DNA from: MWDV01 sp964634255
GTDB taxonomy: Bacteria; Verrucomicrobiota; Verrucomicrobiia; Limisphaerales; MWDV01
NCBI GenBank assembly: GCA_964634255.1
Contig: CAZWJC010000278.1
Span: 1 to 9,067 of the forward strand
Direction of reading: 5' to 3'
Length of the DNA: 9,067 nucleotides
The notes under the pieces were generated by a model that was not told the DNA's origin, searched no databases, and saw nothing but the letters and a program-made list of their open reading frames with translations. Position numbers and translations under genes: made by a program. Below are positions 5,407 to 9,067 of the stretch, in pieces (positions within the stretch are counted from its first letter, which is position 1; each line of letters opens with the position of its first letter).

Positions 5407-7827
5407 ATGCGCCGCGAACGTCTCGTCTATCTTGGACTCGCTGTGATCACGCTGCTGCTCTACAGCCGTGTGGTTTTCAGCGAGTTTGTCAACTACGACG
5501 ATCCCGAGTACGTATCTGCAAATCCCATCGTCCAACGCGGGATCTCCTGGGACGGCCTGGGCTGGGCGTTTACGACGGGGCACACCGGCAACTGGCATCC
5601 GGTGACGTGGCTTTCGCACATGCTGGACTGCCAGTTCTTCGGCTTGTGGTCGGGCGGGCATCACCTGGTCAATGTCCTGTTCCACCTCGCCAACACGTTG
5701 CTCTTGCTGCGGCTTTTGAAGCAGATGACCGGCTCGCTCTGGCGCAGCGCGCTGGTCGCGGCGCTGTTTGCCTGGCACCCGCTACACGTGGAGTCTGTCG
5801 CCTGGGTGGCGGAGCGGAAAGATGTCTTGAGCACGTTCTTCTTCCTGCTGTCGGTCGGGGCGTATGTGCGTTACGCGCGGAACGTGGGAATCCGGAAGCC
5901 GAAATCCGCAGCCGACCCGACGCCCGAAGATCGGAATCGTGTCGCGTGGGGGAAATATGCGCTGGCGCTGGTTTGGTTTGCGCTGAGCCTGATGAGCAAG
6001 CCGATGTTTGTCACGCTGCCCTGCGTGCTGCTGCTGCTGGATTTCTGGCCTCTGGAGCGGATGCGTCGTGCGAGCTATGCGACGGCGGGGGCGAACGGGC
6101 GCGACTGGCTCGGATTAGTGGCCGAGAAAACGCCCTTCTTCGCCTTGGCGGTGGCGTCCAGCCTGGTGACGCTGGTTGTCCAGCATCGCGGGGGCTCGGT
6201 ATCGCCGCTGGACGCATTGCCGCTTGGAGCACGATTCGCAAATGCGATGGCCGGCTACGTGGCGTATTTGGGAAAGCTGTTTTGGCCGGTTGACTTGGCG
6301 GTCATCTACCCAATGCGGACGCACTGGCCGGTCTGGCAGGTGGCAACCGCGGCTGGGATTCTGGCCGGGATTACTGCAGCGATCGTGCTCTTCGGTCGCC
6401 GGCGACGCTATGCGATTGTCGGCTGGTTTTGGTTCCTGATCACGCTACTGCCGGTGATTGGGTTGGTTCAGGTGGGATTGCAGTTCATCGCCGACCGTTA
6501 CACCTACGTGCCCGCGGTGGGGGTATTTGTAATCGTGATTTGGGGCGGTGCCGAATTGCTGAACCGCGTCCGGCGTGGGAGGCAGGTGGGCGCCGCACTC
6601 AGCGCCCTTGTGCTCGTGGCGTGTGTGGCGGTGACCTTCCGGCAATTGGGGTATTGGCGCGACAGCGTGCGGTTGTTTGAGCGGGCCGTGGCCGTGACGC
6701 CGGAGAATCCCATCGCACATAACAACCTCGGCCATGCGCTGGCGATGCAGAAGCGGCTCGACGAGGCGCGGAGTCACTTCGAACAGGCCTTGGCCTCTCG
6801 GCCGGAGTACGCACAGGCCCGACGCAATTTGGCAACGTACTACAGTGACAAGCAGCAATTCGACACCGCAATCGAGCAGTGTGAGGTCATCCTGAAAGCC
6901 CGGCCGGAGGACGCCGAAACCTGGGGGGTGCTGGGCACCGTGTACCACAAGCTCGGGCGAAAGGCTGAGACCCTGGCCGCCTATCGGGAGGCGGTGCGCC
7001 TCCGGCCCGAGTCCGCGAAAGGCAGGCTTGCGTTGGGTATCGAGCTGGCAGAACAGGGGGAATTGGAGCCGGCCATCGAACAATACCAGGCGGCGTTGCT
7101 GCAGATGAAAAGCGCGGACCTGTATTACCATCTCGGAAACGCGCTGCTGCGGCTTGATAAACTGGACGCCGCCATCACCCGGTTCCGGGCCGCGCTGGAC
7201 CTGAACCCGGAGTTCGCGGAGGCGCACAACAATCTCGCCAACGCCCTGGCCCTACGCGGCGAAACCGCGCGAGCCATTGGCCACCTGCGCGAGGCGGTGG
7301 CGCTCAAGCCGGACTACGCAGAGGCCTTGCACAATCTGGCGTTGCTGCTCGTGAAGAGCGGGCAGTCAGGCGAGGCCGCCGATTATTTCGAGAAGGCGCT
7401 CAAGCTCGAACCCGACAACGAGCGGGCGCACTTTGAACTCGCGCTGATCCGCATCACGCAACGCCAGCCCGGACTCGCGATCCGCCATCTCCGCGAGGCG
7501 TTGCGGGTGAAGCCAGCCTCGGCGGTTTATGCCAACGCCCTCGCGCGATTGCTGGCGACGGCGGCTTTGCAGGAGTTGCGTAATGGTGCGGAAGCCGTCC
7601 GTTTGGCGGAAGCGGCGTGCGCGGTCACCCAGCGCCAGAATTATTTCTATCTGGATACGCTCGCCGCGGCGTATGCGGAGGCGGGGCGGTTCGAGGACGC
7701 GGTCGCCGCCGAGCGACAAGCCATCAGCCTGGCCGGTGCGATAGGCAAGACGAATCTAGCCGTGGAGTTTGAGAAACACCTGCGGCTCTATGCCGAGGGG
7801 CAACCGCTGCACGAGCCGGCCCCTTGA
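5407..7827 (+). CDS. Polytopic GT-C/TMTC-like glycosyltransferase-type protein with C-terminal TPR repeats
   Basis: 806 residues. Residues 1-411 hold roughly 10-12 transmembrane helices (for example 6-25, 112-124, 183-198, 243-258, 335-355, 395-411). The first extracytoplasmic loop carries EFVNYDDPEYV with the Asp31-Asp32 pair, then HTGNWHPVTWLSHMLDC (59-75). The next loop carries HPLHVESVAWVAERKDVLS (124-142). Both are hallmarks of the bacterial relatives of eukaryotic TMTC O-mannosyltransferases (GT-C fold, polyprenyl-phosphate sugar donors). Residues about 433-704 form eight consecutive TPR units of about 34 residues (AHNNLGHALA at 437-446, AHNNLANALA at 606-615, ALHNLALLL at 640-648). A further TPR-like unit lies at 745-778. 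The solenoid probably faces the periplasm and binds protein acceptors. Bacterial members are mostly uncharacterised, so sugar transfer is inferred from fold and motifs. No Shine-Dalgarno sequence precedes the ATG. The gene stands alone and converges on the dismutase gene with 38 bp between stops. Confidence 0.88.
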   Translation: MRRERLVYLGLAVITLLLYSRVVFSEFVNYDDPEYVSANPIVQRGISWDGLGWAFTTGHTGNWHPVTWLSHMLDCQFFGLWSGGHHLVNVLFHLANTLLLLRLLKQMTGSLWRSALVAALFAWHPLHVESVAWVAERKDVLSTFFFLLSVGAYVRYARNVGIRKPKSAADPTPEDRNRVAWGKYALALVWFALSLMSKPMFVTLPCVLLLLDFWPLERMRRASYATAGANGRDWLGLVAEKTPFFALAVASSLVTLVVQHRGGSVSPLDALPLGARFANAMAGYVAYLGKLFWPVDLAVIYPMRTHWPVWQVATAAGILAGITAAIVLFGRRRRYAIVGWFWFLITLLPVIGLVQVGLQFIADRYTYVPAVGVFVIVIWGGAELLNRVRRGRQVGAALSALVLVACVAVTFRQLGYWRDSVRLFERAVAVTPENPIAHNNLGHALAMQKRLDEARSHFEQALASRPEYAQARRNLATYYSDKQQFDTAIEQCEVILKARPEDAETWGVLGTVYHKLGRKAETLAAYREAVRLRPESAKGRLALGIELAEQGELEPAIEQYQAALLQMKSADLYYHLGNALLRLDKLDAAITRFRAALDLNPEFAEAHNNLANALALRGETARAIGHLREAVALKPDYAEALHNLALLLVKSGQSGEAADYFEKALKLEPDNERAHFELALIRITQRQPGLAIRHLREALRVKPASAVYANALARLLATAALQELRNGAEAVRLAEAACAVTQRQNYFYLDTLAAAYAEAGRFEDAVAAERQAISLAGAIGKTNLAVEFEKHLRLYAEGQPLHEPAP

Positions 7828-7865
7828 GCTGAAATGAGATTCGGCGCCGTCGGCGATGAGGCGAT

Positions 7866-8672
7866 TCACTTTGCCAATTTCGCGAAGCGCTCGGCGACGA
7901 AATCCCAGTTCACCACATTCCACCACGCGGCGATGTAATCGGCGCGGCGGTTCTGGTATTTGAGGTAGTAGGCATGCTCCCAGACGTCGAGGCCAAGGAG
8001 GACAGTAAAGGCGGAAGTTGGGCCTGAAGTCGGGCTGATCCCGTATCGCCGGCGGAACGCTTCCAACGCCTTCGGATCCATGGATGTGGTCGGAGAATCC
8101 TGATTTGGCGTTGCGATGATGGAAAGCTTGTGCCCAGCGTCCGCCACCAGCCACGCCCAGCCGCTGCCGAACTGCCCCAAGCCCGCTTTGCCGAAGGCTT
8201 CTTTGAATGCGTTGAAGGAACCGAAGCCGGCCTCGATTGCCTTGGACAACTCCCCCTTCGGCTCGCCGCCGCCGTCCTTCTTCATCATCTGCCAGAACAG
8301 CGAGTGGTTGAAATGCCCGCCGCCGTTGTTGCGGACTGCTGTGCGAACTTGCTCCGGTACGGCGTGCAGCTCTTTCACCAAGTCCTCGACCGACATCTTC
8401 GCGAGGTCTGGGTGATCCGCGACGGCCTTGTTCAGGTTCGCCACGTAGGCGGCATGGTGTTTGCCGTGATGAATCTCCATCGTCCGCGCATCAATATGCG
8501 GTTCGAGTGCGTCGGAAGCGTAGGGGAGGGGAGGGAGTGTGAACGGACCGGTCGGTGTCGCCGGTGTGGTGGCTGTGACAGTCTGCCCAATGGCGCGCGG
8601 CAACAGTGCCGCGGTGGCGGCTGCCATAGCGGTCGTTTTGAGCGCTTCGCGTCTCGTGATTGTTTTTGGCAT
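7866..8672 (-). CDS. sodA: Tat-exported Fe/Mn-family superoxide dismutase, Mn-type by signature
   Basis: 268 residues. Residues 6-30 form a twin-arginine signal (TRREALK, an Ala-rich core, likely cleavage near AIGQ), so the enzyme acts outside the cytoplasm on superoxide. From residue 44 it follows E. coli SodA closely: LPPLPYASDALEPHIDARTM, then EIHHGKHH with ligand His68, GGGHFNHSLFW with His123, and LGLDVWEHAYYLKYQNRR with Asp229 and His233. Gly119 and Gln191 (NQDSP) occupy the positions of E. coli Gly77 and Gln146, the pattern that favours manganese. Length exceeds the usual 200-odd residues because of the signal and about 17 extra residues between NQDSP (190-194) and LGLDVW (226-231). 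No Shine-Dalgarno sequence sits before the ATG at 8672. It is convergent with the TPR gene. Confidence 0.96.
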   Translation of the reverse strand: MPKTITRREALKTTAMAAATAALLPRAIGQTVTATTPATPTGPFTLPPLPYASDALEPHIDARTMEIHHGKHHAAYVANLNKAVADHPDLAKMSVEDLVKELHAVPEQVRTAVRNNGGGHFNHSLFWQMMKKDGGGEPKGELSKAIEAGFGSFNAFKEAFGKAGLGQFGSGWAWLVADAGHKLSIIATPNQDSPTTSMDPKALEAFRRRYGISPTSGPTSAFTVLLGLDVWEHAYYLKYQNRRADYIAAWWNVVNWDFVAERFAKLAK

Positions 8673-9002
8673 AGGCTTTGGTTGTTGCGTCCTCAGGTTC
8701 GACCAGGCGCGCGCTGAAAAGTTTCACCAGAAACGTACATGGAGCAAGCGGGAGCGGAGCGATGTTGTTTCAGAGTACTGCATCGTGTCCCGGTGAAGGC
8801 AGTCTGCCATGCGCTTGGAGTCTGTCTGGAGAATCCTACCCCGGCGTGCGCCCGTCCTCGGGTGCAGCAACTCGAAAAAACAACCGACCGAATTCTCCCA
8901 GCGCTCCTTGAGCAATCACGCTGCTGCGCCCGAGGACGGGCGCGCTCCCGGACCGTGCCACCCGCGCCGTTCAGATTCCAAACAGCCGCCAGCGAGCCGC
9001 CG
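8673..9002. other. 330-bp intergenic region upstream of the dismutase gene
   Basis: No convincing gene is seen. A 63-codon minus-strand frame at 8724-8915 has no recognisable features and ends inside a repeat arm. The dismutase promoter must lie here, but no clear -35/-10 pair stands out. The right half is occupied by an inverted pair of GC-rich hairpin repeats (8848-8943). A small GGCAG-T-CTGCC palindrome lies near 8798-8808. Confidence 0.55.
8848..8943. repeat. 22-bp inverted-repeat pair made of two GCGCCCG hairpin copies (MITE-like)
   Basis: The left arm (8848-8869) is the reverse complement of the right arm (8922-8943) with a single mismatch over 22 bp. The arms are separated by 52 bp. 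The right arm contains GCGCCCG/CGGGCGC (8926-8932, 8937-8943) with an AGGA loop. The left arm carries the inverted form with TCCT in the loop and one G-T pair. The right arm with flanks (8923-8948) matches the repeat unit at 5287-5313. The A-rich centre (GAAAAAACAA near 8874-8883) carries no gene. Confidence 0.75.
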
Positions 9003-9067
9003 CTACCTCTTGTGCAGCCGCCGCAGAATTTTCCGGTCCAAGCCGGTGAAGGCTCGCTTGCGCAACT
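9003..9067 (-). CDS. C-terminal end of an unidentified gene entering from the right (partial)
   Basis: The minus-strand frame entering from the right edge reads LRKRAFTGLDRKILRRLHKR and then TAG at 9005-9003. The strongly basic amphipathic ending, followed by repeat-containing non-coding DNA, looks like the natural C-terminus of a protein. Twenty codons are too few to name a family. The other two minus-strand frames also stay open over this length, so support is modest. Confidence 0.4.
   Translation of the reverse strand, partial: LRKRAFTGLDRKILRRLHKR

Noticed and set aside
5064..6293. Plus-strand frame of about 409 codons overlapping the leader and first third of the TPR gene
   Set aside because: It is offset from the real frame, which has recognisable TMTC-like motifs. 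The translation is Arg/Ala/Cys-rich with no hydrophobic pattern, and it runs through the hairpin repeats.
7828..7865. Intrinsic terminator between the convergent TPR and dismutase genes
   Set aside because: Only a 4-bp CGCC/GGCG stem without a T-run on either strand is present, too weak to call.
8724..8915. 63-codon minus-strand frame upstream of the dismutase
   Set aside because: It has no recognisable domain or Shine-Dalgarno sequence, and its start region overlaps an inverted-repeat arm. A small real gene cannot be excluded, but support is too weak.

Overview
The window is GC-rich and reads as a chromosomal piece of a Verrucomicrobiota bacterium, most likely the Pedosphaera/Limisphaera (subdivision 3) group. 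This placement is an inference. It rests on three things: the TMTC-like membrane/TPR protein, the twin-arginine-exported sugar-isomerase family protein, and dispersed short-hairpin repeats of a style I associate with those genomes. Ribosome binding sites are weak or absent before most starts. No rRNA, tRNA, CRISPR array or transposase gene is visible.

Layout, left to right. (1) Positions 1-434, minus strand: the N-terminal part of a membrane protein that runs off the left edge. (2) 497-1396, minus: a Tat-exported TIM-barrel protein of the hydroxypyruvate isomerase-like family. (3) A 121-bp divergent promoter region holding a good sigma70-like promoter and an 8-bp inverted repeat. (4) 1518-3095, plus: a secreted six-hairpin (alpha/alpha)6 glycosidase. 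It is followed at once by (5) 3170-4051, plus: a TatD-family metal-dependent hydrolase with a 27-codon in-frame insertion made of a palindromic repeat. (6) 4052-4533: a 110-bp composite of four consecutive hairpins, then a decayed 3' fragment of a second TatD paralogue. (7) 4534-5016, minus: a small membrane-anchored protein of unknown function. (8) 5017-5406: a 390-bp non-coding leader with two further perfect hairpins. (9) 5407-7827, plus: an 806-residue polytopic GT-C/TMTC-like protein with a C-terminal TPR solenoid. It converges on (10) 7866-8672, minus: a Tat-exported Mn-type superoxide dismutase with a lineage-specific insertion. (11) 8673-9002: non-coding, with a 22-bp inverted-repeat pair matching a hairpin from region 8. 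(12) 9003-9067, minus: the last 20 codons of a gene entering from the right.

The protein genes are mostly ordinary: carbohydrate processing, export and oxidative-stress defence. The glycosidase and isomerase diverge from a shared control region, so a common sugar-related role is plausible but unproven.

The unusual content is the repeat system. At least seven hairpins with 7-8 bp perfect arms and 3-nt loops, plus related AGGA/TCCT-loop copies, occur at four loci. One has been exapted inside an essential-looking enzyme reading frame. Another sits between an intact gene and a fragment of its paralogue, and shows compensatory arm changes. This resembles a family of small palindromic elements that move or spread, comparable in concept to REP/BIME or Rickettsia palindromic elements.
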